From positions 5,828,001-5,892,000 of the forward strand of contig NZ_JACHMO010000001.1 of assembly GCF_014205015.1 (NCBI RefSeq): a DNA stretch of 64,000 nucleotides, given 5' to 3'. Below are positions 52,437 through 60,915 of the stretch, piece by piece (the stretch's first letter is position 1; every line of letters begins with the position of its first letter). Both the position numbers and the translations under genes were made by a program. The notes under the pieces were generated by a model. The model was given only the letters and a program-made list of their open reading frames with translations. It did not search any database and was not told the DNA's origin. The DNA is from Saccharothrix ecbatanensis. Lineage in GTDB: Bacteria; Actinomycetota; Actinomycetes; Mycobacteriales; Pseudonocardiaceae.

Positions 52437-52465
52437 CACCACTCGGTCGCACCACGGTGAGCACC

Positions 52466-53773
52466 TCACGGATACGGGTGTGGACGGGTGTTCGAGTAGC
52501 CGCCGTAGTCCCGGTAACGCGGGTGCCGTCCGGTCGGTGCGCCGGGCAGGCACAGGGGCAGGGTGTCGGGTGACCACACGCGCAGCACGTGGAAGCCGAG
52601 CCGGCGGACGTCGGGCGTGGTGAGGTCGCCGTACAGGAGTCGCTTCCCGGTGGCCCTGAACGCGGTCACGTAACGCCGCACGGTCGTGCGCACGTCGTCA
52701 CCCCGGTCCGGTGGCAGGTCGGACGCCCGCACCGCGTCGCACCGGGCGAAACGGTCCTCCACCACGTGCGCGTTCTCCGGCCTCGCGTAGTGGCTGACGT
52801 TGGCCTCCAAGTCGAGGAACAGCTCGTCACCCGGCGACGGCTCCTCCTCCGGGATGGTCGTGAGCGTCGTGCCCTCCAGCAACGCCTTGTGCATCGCGGA
52901 GGTCAGGCTGGTGTCGGCGCCCAGCCCGACGCTGACGGCCGGTCCCACGTCGCCGGCCGGCCGGATCAGGCACGCGACGGTGAACCCCGGCAGGTCGGGG
53001 CTCGGCAGCAGGTGGAACTCCGGGTACGGCGCGCGGCGGTCCCAGTACCGGGCGATGAGGCCCGCCAACGCCTCCGTCCGCTGGTCGAACGTGATGCGCG
53101 CGCTGCGGGTGGCGGTGTGCCAGTGGCCCATCGTCGCGTCGAGCTGCACCAGCTCCTGGATCGCGCTCAGCAGCGCCCTGGCCGGGTCGGTGTGCGTGGC
53201 GCTGCCCGTGGTCACGGCCGCGTGCAGCCACGGTTCGTCCTCGGCCAGGCGTGGCGGGTAGCCGACCAGCGTCGACTGCGCGGGCACGCACAGGTCCGGT
53301 CCGCCGGTCAGCGCGGCCATCCGCCACCAGCCCAGCGGCGCGTCGGGGTCGTAGGGGTCGAACAGGAAGTCCGGGTCCGCGAATTGCTCGTCGTCGAACA
53401 ACTCCACCGGTGCGAGTGACGGCCCGTCGAGGTCCGCCCGCGCGGCGAAGGCGAACCGGTGGTGCGCGGGGAACGCGTAGTGGCCGTACCGCTCGATCGA
53501 CTCGGCCAGGGTGCGGATCAGCGCGTCGTCCATGGTCACGGCGGCCGCGCCGATGTGGTGGCTGCCGGGTTTGGCCGGGCTTCCGCCGGTCAGGTGGTGC
53601 ACGCCGGTCAGGTCGCCGGTCGTGATCACCACCCGGGTGCCGTGCCGCGGCCTGGTGTGGAAACCGAGGTTGGGCATCAGGCCGGTGATGGGGCCGACGA
53701 TCCGCCGGGCCAGCGCGTCGATCGCGGCGCGCCGACCGGCCGTGCGGCGGACCACGAGCATCTCAGCGGCCAT
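52466..53773 (-). CDS. YcaO cyclodehydratase (azoline-forming, D protein)
   Basis: 435 residues of the YcaO fold. ATP/Mg sites are visible as RTLAESIERYGHYAFP (SxxxExxER) and SAIQELVQLDATMG (QxxxE-type). The protein ends NTRPHPYP, i.e. PxPxP, the C-terminal signature of azoline-forming YcaO enzymes, which activate backbone amides with ATP so that Ser, Thr or Cys side chains cyclise. Overlaps the upstream E1-like gene by 11 nt. With that gene it forms a split C/D cyclodehydratase. Confidence 0.94.
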   Translation of the reverse strand: MAAEMLVVRRTAGRRAAIDALARRIVGPITGLMPNLGFHTRPRHGTRVVITTGDLTGVHHLTGGSPAKPGSHHIGAAAVTMDDALIRTLAESIERYGHYAFPAHHRFAFAARADLDGPSLAPVELFDDEQFADPDFLFDPYDPDAPLGWWRMAALTGGPDLCVPAQSTLVGYPPRLAEDEPWLHAAVTTGSATHTDPARALLSAIQELVQLDATMGHWHTATRSARITFDQRTEALAGLIARYWDRRAPYPEFHLLPSPDLPGFTVACLIRPAGDVGPAVSVGLGADTSLTSAMHKALLEGTTLTTIPEEEPSPGDELFLDLEANVSHYARPENAHVVEDRFARCDAVRASDLPPDRGDDVRTTVRRYVTAFRATGKRLLYGDLTTPDVRRLGFHVLRVWSPDTLPLCLPGAPTGRHPRYRDYGGYSNTRPHPYP

Positions 53774-54800
53774 CGAGCCACGCCCGGACGTCGAAGTACA
53801 GCGCGGAATCGTCGCGCCGGCTCACCGTGCCGCACTCCGGGCAGCCCGGCACCGGCAGCACCTCGTTGACGGTGGTCTCCCACGTCGGCAGGTACAGGGC
53901 GAGCACCTTGCCCGCCGTGAACGCCGCACCGGTGTGCGCGTAGTTGACCACTTCCAGCGCCAGGTACGACGTGAGCAGACCGGTCAGCGCCGGCAGCAAC
54001 GGCATCCGACCGCCGGAGACCGCGGCCGTCGCCAGCGCGCGCTTGTAACGCAGGTACGCGTCCGCGCCGGTCAGGTTCATCAGCACGCGCTTCTCGAAGC
54101 AGGCGTAGCACGCCGTCCGCCCCGGCAGGAACGTCGGGCCGACGTGCAGGAAAGGCCCGTCGACCGCGCCGTGGATCCACGGCGTGCCCAGGTGCAGGCT
54201 CATCCGGTTGAGCACCGCGCAGCGCACCGGGTCGATCCGCGACCCGGCCCACACCAGCAGCGAGTCCCGCCAGTGCGCCAGCGGGGCCAGCCTCTCGGCC
54301 AGCTGCAACGGGTTCTCGGTCCACGCCGTGTCCGGGTCGTCCAGCACGCGCTGCGCGGTCTCGTCGGTGGCGTCGAGGACGGCGAGCTTCGGGTCGCCCG
54401 CCGTGAGCTGCTGCGCCAGCGGGCCGACCAGGTCCGGGTCGCCGAGCAGCCGCACGACCGGTGGCGCCACCGGGTCGGGACCGCGCAGCAGCCGGGCGTG
54501 CTCGTCCAGGTAGTGGTCCAGCGCGGACTGCGGGCTGTCCTCGACGGCCCCCAGCTCGCGCAGGTGGCCGAGCAGGTCGGCGAGTTCCCCGTCGGTGACG
54601 AGGCCGTCCGCCACGAGGTCCGCCGTGGTGTTCGTGCCGTCCAGTCGGGTGATCAGGTCGAGCAGCCGGCCGGTGCCGCCGCTGTCGCTGACCGTGTGGG
54701 ACGTGGTGTGCCAGACCCCCGCGCGGAGTTCGACCTCGTCGGGGCTGTGCGCCACGACCGTGAACGACCGCTTGATCCGGGGTGCGACCCGGTTGTCCAT
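53763..54800 (-). CDS. E1-like TOMM cyclodehydratase partner (C protein, leader-binding)
   Basis: 345 residues. N-terminal ~85 residues look like a RiPP recognition element winged helix (VELRAGVWHTTSHTVS.. LLDLITRLDGTNTTADLV). The rest is a ThiF/E1-like domain with two Cys pairs that bind zinc: ACYACFEKR and GCPECGTV. No adenylation glycine loop is clear, as expected for TOMM C proteins that present the leader peptide to YcaO. ATG 54800 (MDNRVAPRIKRSF), 3 nt after the dehydrogenase stop. Confidence 0.9.
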   Translation of the reverse strand: MDNRVAPRIKRSFTVVAHSPDEVELRAGVWHTTSHTVSDSGGTGRLLDLITRLDGTNTTADLVADGLVTDGELADLLGHLRELGAVEDSPQSALDHYLDEHARLLRGPDPVAPPVVRLLGDPDLVGPLAQQLTAGDPKLAVLDATDETAQRVLDDPDTAWTENPLQLAERLAPLAHWRDSLLVWAGSRIDPVRCAVLNRMSLHLGTPWIHGAVDGPFLHVGPTFLPGRTACYACFEKRVLMNLTGADAYLRYKRALATAAVSGGRMPLLPALTGLLTSYLALEVVNYAHTGAAFTAGKVLALYLPTWETTVNEVLPVPGCPECGTVSRRDDSALYFDVRAWLDGR

Positions 54801-54802
54801 CG

Positions 54803-55723
54803 TCACTCCGCTCGCGTGTGTGGTCGGCCGACCAACACCGTGTGCAGCAGGACGTGACGCAGGCCGTCGAGTCCCAGGCACCGGTTGGCCGGACCGTCGT
54901 AGAAGCTGGACCAGTCGGTGCTCGCCAGACCGAGGGCGGTGCCGGCCAGGTGCAGGTGCTCGGACATCGCCCCCACCTCGTGCAGCACCAGCCGCAGCCC
55001 TCTCGGCCCGTACTTGCGCATCGAGCGCCACGGGCGGGCCACCAGCGCGACGATCGCCGCCGCGCCGCGCGACGGGTCCTCGTCGCCGACGTCGATCAGG
55101 CCCTCGGTCAGGAAGTCCTCGACCACCCGTTCGTCATGGCACCGCTCGAACACGTCGAGTCGGGGCGCGTAGCGGTAGACCCCGCGCGCCAGATCGGTCA
55201 CGTCCAGCGCCAGCACCCAGAGCTCCACCGGGTAGAGGCCGCCGCCGCTGGGCGCCGCCCGGCCGGGCATCCGCTCGCCGTCCGGCTCCCTCGTCACCCC
55301 GGCCGCGGCACGCACCAGCGTGGCCAGTTCCCCGAACGGGACCGCGCCTCCGCCGAACGCCCGCGCGCTGCGCCGGTCCCCGATCACCCGGCCGAGCGGC
55401 GCGCGCAACTCGACCGACGGGGGCAGCTCGACCCGGTCCGGGACCGGCACGTCCTCGGTGTCGACCAGCGCGACCACCGGGACGAACCGCTCGTCCAGAT
55501 ATTCGCCGACCGCGTGCGGCACCTCGCGGTCGTGCCGGTCAAGGCGGGTCGAGATCAGGAATTCCTCGGCGACCTGCGGCGGCCCGCAGAAATCGAGGTG
55601 GCCGTACCGGTCGATCGGCGAGCGGAACGCCGTGGAGGTGAACGCGGGCGTCACCGCGCGATAAGAGTTCGTGCGCGTGGCAAGGGTGAGCAGGACGTCG
55701 TCGGGACGGGTCGGTTCGGCCAC
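54803..55723 (-). CDS. SagB-type FMN dehydrogenase (azoline oxidase)
   Basis: 306 residues of the SagB/ThcOx nitroreductase family. FMN phosphate binding GDRRSARAFGGG and the substrate/flavin segment APSGGGLYPVELW are clear, then STDWSSFYD and CLGLDGLRHVLLHTVLVGRP near the end. Oxidises azolines to aromatic azoles in TOMM/LAP pathways. GTG 55723 has ACGGAG at 6 nt; GTG 55756 would add 11 residues. Follows the precursor gene and hairpin in the same transcript. Confidence 0.92.
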   Translation of the reverse strand: MAEPTRPDDVLLTLATRTNSYRAVTPAFTSTAFRSPIDRYGHLDFCGPPQVAEEFLISTRLDRHDREVPHAVGEYLDERFVPVVALVDTEDVPVPDRVELPPSVELRAPLGRVIGDRRSARAFGGGAVPFGELATLVRAAAGVTREPDGERMPGRAAPSGGGLYPVELWVLALDVTDLARGVYRYAPRLDVFERCHDERVVEDFLTEGLIDVGDEDPSRGAAAIVALVARPWRSMRKYGPRGLRLVLHEVGAMSEHLHLAGTALGLASTDWSSFYDGPANRCLGLDGLRHVLLHTVLVGRPHTRAE

Positions 55724-55768
55724 GGACGGCTCCGTTCGGTGGTACGAGGTGATCACTCCGCAGGAGGC

Positions 55769-55805
55769 GCGCTGCCTGGGCGCAGCGGGCGGTCCCAGGC
55801 AGCGC
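55769..55805 (-). terminator. Intra-operon hairpin after the precursor gene
   Basis: Perfect 12-bp stem GCGCTGCCTGGG / CCCAGGCAGCGC with a 13-nt loop, lying between the precursor stop (55815) and the dehydrogenase start. There is no T tract, so it may act as a partial terminator or a 3' stabiliser that gives more precursor than enzyme message. Confidence 0.75.
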
Positions 55806-55814
55806 AACCGGCGG

Positions 55815-55946
55815 TTACCTGCTCCTGCGCACGTCACAAGAGGTGGACGAGGACGAGCTGTACCCCATCTTCGTCAACGGTTTCGGCACGGTCGTCGTGT
55901 GCTTCGTGCTCAGGTTCTCGGTCGTTGACCTCACCTTGATCGACAT
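55815..55946 (-). CDS. RiPP precursor peptide with SSSSSTSC core (poly-azole)
   Basis: 43 residues from ATG 55946, with AAAGG at 8 nt and GGAG nearer. Leader begins MSIKVRSTTENLSTKHTTT and ends ..PLTKMGY. Residues 30-37 are SSSSSTSC, eight consecutive residues that a YcaO can cyclise (six Ser, one Thr, one Cys), followed by a six-residue basic follower DVRRSR and TAA. It is the first gene of an operon with the azole-forming enzymes. No similar small gene exists nearby. A serine run in a 43-residue frame at this place is hard to explain otherwise. Confidence 0.85.
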   Translation of the reverse strand: MSIKVRSTTENLSTKHTTTVPKPLTKMGYSSSSSTSCDVRRSR

Positions 55947-55999
55947 CGCTCCGGCCTTTCTCCGGGAATGACTTCACTGCTCCTTTGAACAGCGACACC

Positions 56000-56028
56000 A
56001 ACGTACGATGCCATTTACCGGGTAGCAA
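56000..56028 (-). promoter_or_regulatory. Promoter of the RiPP operon
   Basis: On the minus strand: -35 TTGCTA (56023-56028), 17-nt spacer, -10 TACGTT (56000-56005). This predicts a ~47-nt leader before the precursor ATG. The 200-nt gap shared with the divergent P450 is the most AT-rich stretch of the region. Confidence 0.55.
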
Positions 56029-56145
56029 GATATCCTCACCCAACCCACACTGTTGAATGAAAAAGCAGAATTCTCGCCATACGTGTCCTGCAATTTCCCA
56101 TTACGGTGAACCGGTGCCCGAAGGGGATCGGGAAAGGCGGCGGCC

Positions 56146-57255
56146 ATGTCCCAGGAGCACACGTCGACGGACCGCATCGAGCGGTTTGACCTGCCGGATG
56201 GCGGAACCGGCTGGTGGGTGGGCGGCTACCGGGAAGTGCGCGTGGTACTCGCGGACCCGAGGTTCAGCTCCGCGGCGGCGGCCCACCCCGACCACGCCGC
56301 GACGCGCCAGGTGCCGCTGGACCCGGACCTCATCCTCACCATGGACCCGCCCCGGCACACGAGGGTGCGCAAACCCGCCGTCCGGCAGTTCACCGCCGCG
56401 CACGCCGAACGGTTGCGCGGCTTCGTGGAACGCACGGCCGAGGACCTGCTCGACGGGTTCACCGAGCCGCCGGTCGACCTGGTCGAGCGGTTCGCCGCGC
56501 CGCTGACGTCGGCCGGGATCTGCGCCGCGCTGGACCTGCCGCCGGTCGACCACACCCGGCTGCGCGCGTGGGCGCGACCGCTGCTCGCGCTGGACGCGGA
56601 GCAGGCGGTCGGCGCCGCCGAGGCAGCCGTTGGGCTGACCACCTACCTGGCCCGGCTGCTCGACGACCCGGGCGTGTGGCGGGACGGAGCGGTGGCGGCC
56701 TCACTGGTGGCGGACCTCGAACCGGAGGAAGCGGGGCGGCTGCTCACGTTCCTCCTCATCTCCGGGCACGTGTCGACCTCCGTCCAGCTGGTGAACTGCG
56801 TGCTGGAGCTGCTGGTCCGGCCGACCGAGTGGCGGCGGCTGACGGACGACCCCGCGCTCGTCGACCGGGCGGTGGAGGAGCTGCTCCGGTTCAGCCCTCC
56901 GGAGTCCGGCGGGCTGGGTCCACGGCGGGCCGTCGAGGACGTCGAGCTGGCCGGGGTGCTGATCCGCACGGGCGACGTGGTCGTGCCTTGCACCAGGGAA
57001 GCCAACCTCGACCCGTCGGTGTTCCCCTCGGCCGACCGGCTCGACGTGACGCGTGAGGACTGCCGGCACCTGTCGTTCGGCCCCGGACGCCACCACTGCG
57101 TCGGCGCGCACCTGGCCCGCATGGAGCTCCAAGTCGCGCTGGGCGCGCTGGTGCGCAGGTTCCCCGGCCTCCGCCTCGCCGTGCCGCCGGACGGGCTGCA
57201 CCGCCGCAGCGGCCTCCAGTTCCGCGAGCTGGTCGAGCTACCGGTGAGCTGGTGA
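56146..57255 (+). CDS. Cytochrome P450 of the RiPP cluster, atypical I-helix
   Basis: 369 residues. ExxR (VEELLRF), heme loop SFGPGRHHCVGAHLARME with thiolate Cys, and MDPPRHTRVRKPAVRQF show a bacterial class I P450. The I-helix reads LLISGHVSTSVQLVN where most P450s have AGHETT/S, so the conserved acid before Thr is replaced by Val. That points to altered oxygen activation or a substrate-assisted mechanism. Divergent from the precursor operon and likely tailors its peptide. Confidence 0.93.
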   Translation: MSQEHTSTDRIERFDLPDGGTGWWVGGYREVRVVLADPRFSSAAAAHPDHAATRQVPLDPDLILTMDPPRHTRVRKPAVRQFTAAHAERLRGFVERTAEDLLDGFTEPPVDLVERFAAPLTSAGICAALDLPPVDHTRLRAWARPLLALDAEQAVGAAEAAVGLTTYLARLLDDPGVWRDGAVAASLVADLEPEEAGRLLTFLLISGHVSTSVQLVNCVLELLVRPTEWRRLTDDPALVDRAVEELLRFSPPESGGLGPRRAVEDVELAGVLIRTGDVVVPCTREANLDPSVFPSADRLDVTREDCRHLSFGPGRHHCVGAHLARMELQVALGALVRRFPGLRLAVPPDGLHRRSGLQFRELVELPVSW

Positions 57256-57260
57256 CCGGT

Positions 57261-58061
57261 TCACGCCTTGCGGCCCACCCCGGCGTACGCGTTGATGAAG
57301 GCGTCGTCCGAGTCCTTCCGCCAGTCAGACAGCGGCACGACACCCGGTTCCACGACGTCCAGCCCGGCGAAGAACGCGGCGACCTCGTCACCCGAGCGCA
57401 GCACCAGCGGGCTGTCGGTGCGCTGGTAGATGGCGTTCACCTTCTCACCGCTGCGCTGCTCGTCCTGCGACACGCCGTCCCAGCTGCCGTGCGAGATGGC
57501 GACGAAACTGCCCGGCGCCAACGCGTCGCGGTACCGGGCGATCGCCTGGTGCGGCTCGTCCGAGTCCGGCACGAAGTGCAGCACGGCGACCATCAGCAGG
57601 CCGATGGGCCGGTCGAAGTCGAGCGTCGCGCGGACCTCTTCGTTGCCCAGCACCGAGTCCGGGTCGCGCAGGTCGCCCTGGATGGCCACGGCGAGGGGGT
57701 TGTCGGCGAGCAGCGCGGTGCTGTGCGCGACCGCGACGGGCTCGACGTCGGCGTACACCACCCGTGCCGCCGGGTTGGACTGCTGGGCGATCTCGTGCAC
57801 GTTGCCCACGGTCGGGATGCCCGATCCCAGGTCCAGGAACTGGTCGATGCCCTGCGACAGCAGGTACCGCACGGCCCGGCGGAGGAACGAGCGGTTCGCG
57901 CGGGCCGCGCCGGACATGCCGGGGAAGATCTGCTCGACCGCTTTCGCCGCCTCGCGGTCCACCGCGAAGTTGTGCGACCCGCCCAGGAAGTAGTCGTACA
58001 TCCGGGCCGCGCTCGGCCGGTCCAGGTCCACCGATGACGGAACCCAGCTCGCCTGCTCCAT
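57261..58061 (-). CDS. DUF574 S-adenosylmethionine-dependent methyltransferase
   Basis: 266 residues. [20 protein letters not shown] (quoted at 20) is the opening of the actinomycete SAM-MT family DUF574/Methyltransf_19, with [19 protein letters not shown] (SAM site) and [14 protein letters not shown]. Members are numerous and mostly uncharacterised. Convergent with the P450 (6 nt between stops), so not in its operon; a role in the RiPP pathway is only possible. ATG 58061. Confidence 0.9.
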   Translation of the reverse strand: MEQASWVPSSVDLDRPSAARMYDYFLGGSHNFAVDREAAKAVEQIFPGMSGAARANRSFLRRAVRYLLSQGIDQFLDLGSGIPTVGNVHEIAQQSNPAARVVYADVEPVAVAHSTALLADNPLAVAIQGDLRDPDSVLGNEEVRATLDFDRPIGLLMVAVLHFVPDSDEPHQAIARYRDALAPGSFVAISHGSWDGVSQDEQRSGEKVNAIYQRTDSPLVLRSGDEVAAFFAGLDVVEPGVVPLSDWRKDSDDAFINAYAGVGRKA

Positions 58062-58449
58062 GCGCACACATCTCCTCGTCAGTCGACTGCGTGATCGTTC
58101 CGGTGGGGCGGATCCGGCACAACCCCCGAATGGACGCTCGTGCCCCCACCCCACTGCCGCGCGGAGGTCAGCGTGCCGGCCGCTCGCCGTCCGGTGGGCA
58201 CTCCTCCACGTCCGGCTCGGCCGCGGGCCGGACGAACGCCTCGACCTTCCTGGCGACCGGGAACTCGGACCGCGAGTCGTCCTCCAACGCGCCCAGGTCC
58301 ACGCCCGCCCGCGGCAGTCCATGGCCGAAATGCTGTCACCCGGCATCGCGCCACAGCCGAACCGGGGTGCTCGCTCAGGGCGAACATCATCCGGAAACAA
58401 TCCCGCGCTCACCTTGGTTGAGCCAGACAGACTCAACTTTGGAGGGATC
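58062..58449. other. Spacer between methyltransferase and lon
   Basis: 388 nt. The right end holds the lon promoter with a HAIR-like operator. The left and middle hold no gene I can defend. One minus-strand frame (58302-58168, GTG, 44 codons, with [20 protein letters not shown]) has protein-like composition but no ribosome site and is cut off by an in-frame stop upstream, so it may be a gene remnant. Confidence 0.5.
58417..58437 (+). promoter_or_regulatory. HspR (HAIR-like) operator of lon
   Basis: GTTGAGC - 7 nt - ACTCAAC, close to the HAIR consensus CTTGAGT-N7-ACTCAAG bound by the HspR repressor. It lies 13 nt before the lon ATG. lon is an HspR target in Streptomyces, which supports the reading. 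Confidence 0.8.
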
Positions 58450-60816
58450 ATGGGCGAGACGTTGGCGCTGCCGGTGCTGCCGCTGGACGACGTGGTCGTG
58501 CTGCCGGGCATGGTCGTGCCGATCCGCCTCAGCGGCTCGGACGCCACCGCCGAGGCCCGCGCCGCGATCGAGGCCGCGACGGCCGCCGGCGAGGCAGCCG
58601 GTGGGCAGTCGCAAGTGCTGCTGGTGCCCCGGCTGGACGGCAAGTACGCGAAGGTCGGCACGCTGGCGGTGATCGAGCAGGTCGGCCGGCTGTCCGGCGG
58701 CGAGCGCGCGGCCGTGGTGCGCGGCACGGAGCGGGTCCGCATCGGCACCGGCACGACCGGGCCGGGCGCGGCGCTGTGGGTGGAGGCGACGGTGGCCGAC
58801 GAGGCGCCGGTGGACGACCACACCCGTGAGCTGGCCCGCGAGTACCGGGCGCTGGTCACCACGATCCTCCAGCAGCGCGGCGCGTGGCAGGTGGTCGACT
58901 CGGTGCAGCAGGTGGACGACCCGTCCGCGCTGGCCGACCTCGCCGGGTACGCCTCGTACCTGGACGACGACCGGAAGATCTGGCTGCTGGAGACCAGCGA
59001 CGTCACGGAGCGGCTGGAGAAGCTGCTGGAGTGGGGCCGCGAGTACCTGACCGAGCTGGACGTGACCGAGACGATCCGCAAGGACGTCAAGGAGGGCGTG
59101 GAGAAGCAGCAGCGGGAGTTCCTGCTGCGCCGGCAGCTCGCCGCGATCCGCAAGGAGCTGGCCGAGTTGGACGGCAAGCCCGCCACCGAGGAGCAGGACT
59201 ACCGGGCCCGGGTCGAGGGCGCTGACCTGCCGGAGAACGTGCGCAAGGCGGCGTTGGCCGAGGTCGACAAGCTGGAGCGGACGTCCGAGCAGTCGCCCGA
59301 GGTCGGCTGGATCCGGACGTGGCTGGACACGGTGCTGGAGCTGCCGTGGAACGAGCGCACCGAGGAGTCGTACGACATCGCGGGCGCACGGGCCGTTCTG
59401 GACGCCGACCACGCGGGTCTGGACGACGTGAAGGAGCGCATCACCGAGTACCTGGCGGTGCGGCGTCGGCGGGCCGACCGGGGTCTGGGTGTCGTGGGCG
59501 GACGGCGTTCCGGCGCGGTGCTCGCGCTGGTCGGGCCGCCCGGCGTGGGCAAGACGTCGCTCGGCGAGTCGGTCGCGCGGGCCATGGGCCGCAAGTTCGT
59601 CCGGGTCGCGCTGGGCGGTGTGCGGGACGAGGCGGAGATCCGCGGCCACCGGCGCACGTACGTCGGCGCGTTGCCGGGCCGGATCGTGCGGGCCATCGCG
59701 GAGGCGGGGTCGATGAACCCGGTCGTGCTGCTGGACGAGATCGACAAGGTCGGCGCGGACTACCGGGGCGATCCGACGGCGGCGCTGCTGGAGGTGCTCG
59801 ACCCGGCGCAGAACCACACGTTCCGCGACCACTACCTGGAGGTCGAGCTGGACCTGTCGGACGTGGTGTTCCTCGCCACGGCCAACGTGCTGGAGTCCAT
59901 CCCCGGCCCGCTGCTTGACCGGATGGAACTGGTGCGGCTGGACGGGTACACCGAGGACGAGAAGGTCGTCATCGGCCGCGACCACCTGCTGCCGCGCCAG
60001 GTCGAGCGGGCGGGCCTCACGTCCGACGACGTCACGGTGACCGAGGAGTCGTTGCGGAAGCTGGCGGGCGAGTACACCCGTGAGGCGGGCGTGCGGCAGT
60101 TGGAGCGTTCGCTGGCACGCATCCTGCGGAAGGTGACGGCGCGGGTCGCGCTGGACGAGGCCGAGCTGCCGGTGACGGTGGACGTGCCGGACCTGCGCGG
60201 GTACCTGGGCTCGCCCAAGCACACGCCGGAATCGGCCGAGCGGACGTCGGTGCCGGGCGTGGCGACGGGGCTGGCGGTCACCGGCGCGGGCGGTGACGTG
60301 CTGTTCGTGGAGGCGTCGCTGGCGTCGTCGGGCACTGGCGCGGCCGGCGTCACGCTGACCGGTCAGCTCGGTGACGTGATGAAGGAGTCGGCGCAGATCG
60401 CGTTGTCGTACCTGCGGTCCAACGACGACCGCGCCGAGGCGTTGGCGGAGCGTGGTGTGCACATCCACGTGCCGGCGGGCGCGGTGCCGAAGGACGGGCC
60501 GTCGGCGGGCGTGACGATGACGACGGCGTTGGCGTCGCTGCTGTCCGGGCGTCCGGTGCGGGCGGACGTGGCGATGACCGGCGAGGTGTCGCTGACCGGG
60601 CGCGTGCTGCCGATCGGCGGGGTCAAGCAGAAGCTGCTGGCCGCGCACCGGGCGGGCATCACGACCGTGCTGCTGCCGCAGCGCAACGAGCCCGACCTGG
60701 ACGATGTGCCGGAGTCGGTGCTGGCGGAGCTGACCGTGCACCTGGTCGGCGACGTGCGCGAGGTGTTGGACCTGGCGCTGGAACCCGCCAAAGCAACTGC
60801 CGCGGTGGCCGCCTGA
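58450..60816 (+). CDS. lon: ATP-dependent Lon protease
   Basis: 788 residues. N-terminal substrate domain ([20 protein letters not shown]), coiled-coil region, AAA+ domain with Walker [12 protein letters not shown] and Walker [12 protein letters not shown], and C-terminal protease domain with catalytic Ser in [12 protein letters not shown] and Lys in [12 protein letters not shown]. Degrades misfolded and regulatory proteins. Ribosome site GGAGG 6 nt before ATG 58450. Heat control via the HAIR-like site. Confidence 0.97.
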   Translation: MGETLALPVLPLDDVVVLPGMVVPIRLSGSDATAEARAAIEAATAAGEAAGGQSQVLLVPRLDGKYAKVGTLAVIEQVGRLSGGERAAVVRGTERVRIGTGTTGPGAALWVEATVADEAPVDDHTRELAREYRALVTTILQQRGAWQVVDSVQQVDDPSALADLAGYASYLDDDRKIWLLETSDVTERLEKLLEWGREYLTELDVTETIRKDVKEGVEKQQREFLLRRQLAAIRKELAELDGKPATEEQDYRARVEGADLPENVRKAALAEVDKLERTSEQSPEVGWIRTWLDTVLELPWNERTEESYDIAGARAVLDADHAGLDDVKERITEYLAVRRRRADRGLGVVGGRRSGAVLALVGPPGVGKTSLGESVARAMGRKFVRVALGGVRDEAEIRGHRRTYVGALPGRIVRAIAEAGSMNPVVLLDEIDKVGADYRGDPTAALLEVLDPAQNHTFRDHYLEVELDLSDVVFLATANVLESIPGPLLDRMELVRLDGYTEDEKVVIGRDHLLPRQVERAGLTSDDVTVTEESLRKLAGEYTREAGVRQLERSLARILRKVTARVALDEAELPVTVDVPDLRGYLGSPKHTPESAERTSVPGVATGLAVTGAGGDVLFVEASLASSGTGAAGVTLTGQLGDVMKESAQIALSYLRSNDDRAEALAERGVHIHVPAGAVPKDGPSAGVTMTTALASLLSGRPVRADVAMTGEVSLTGRVLPIGGVKQKLLAAHRAGITTVLLPQRNEPDLDDVPESVLAELTVHLVGDVREVLDLALEPAKATAAVAA

Positions 60817-60829
60817 CGTTCCCCGGTGC

Positions 60830-60860
60830 AGCCCCGGTCGACCACGTGTCGGCCGGGGCT
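60830..60860 (+). terminator. lon terminator
   Basis: AGCCCCGG / CCGGGGCT, 8-bp stem with a 15-nt loop, 13 nt after the lon stop and before the convergent gene. Confidence 0.7.
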
Positions 60861-60915
60861 TCGTCGTCGGGCCGATCGGGCGACGTCGGAAACGGATCGG
60901 CCCTGTCGCCGCGCC

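Noticed and set aside
55834..56043. Alternative 69-residue minus-strand frame (MGEDILLPGKW..) as RiPP precursor
   Set aside because: It has no cyclisable cluster near its end, no ribosome site and overlaps the promoter; the SSSSSTSC frame fits far better.
58168..58302. 44-codon minus-strand frame before lon
   Set aside because: Protein-like composition but no ribosome site, no recognisable family, and an in-frame stop just upstream; kept only as a possible remnant.
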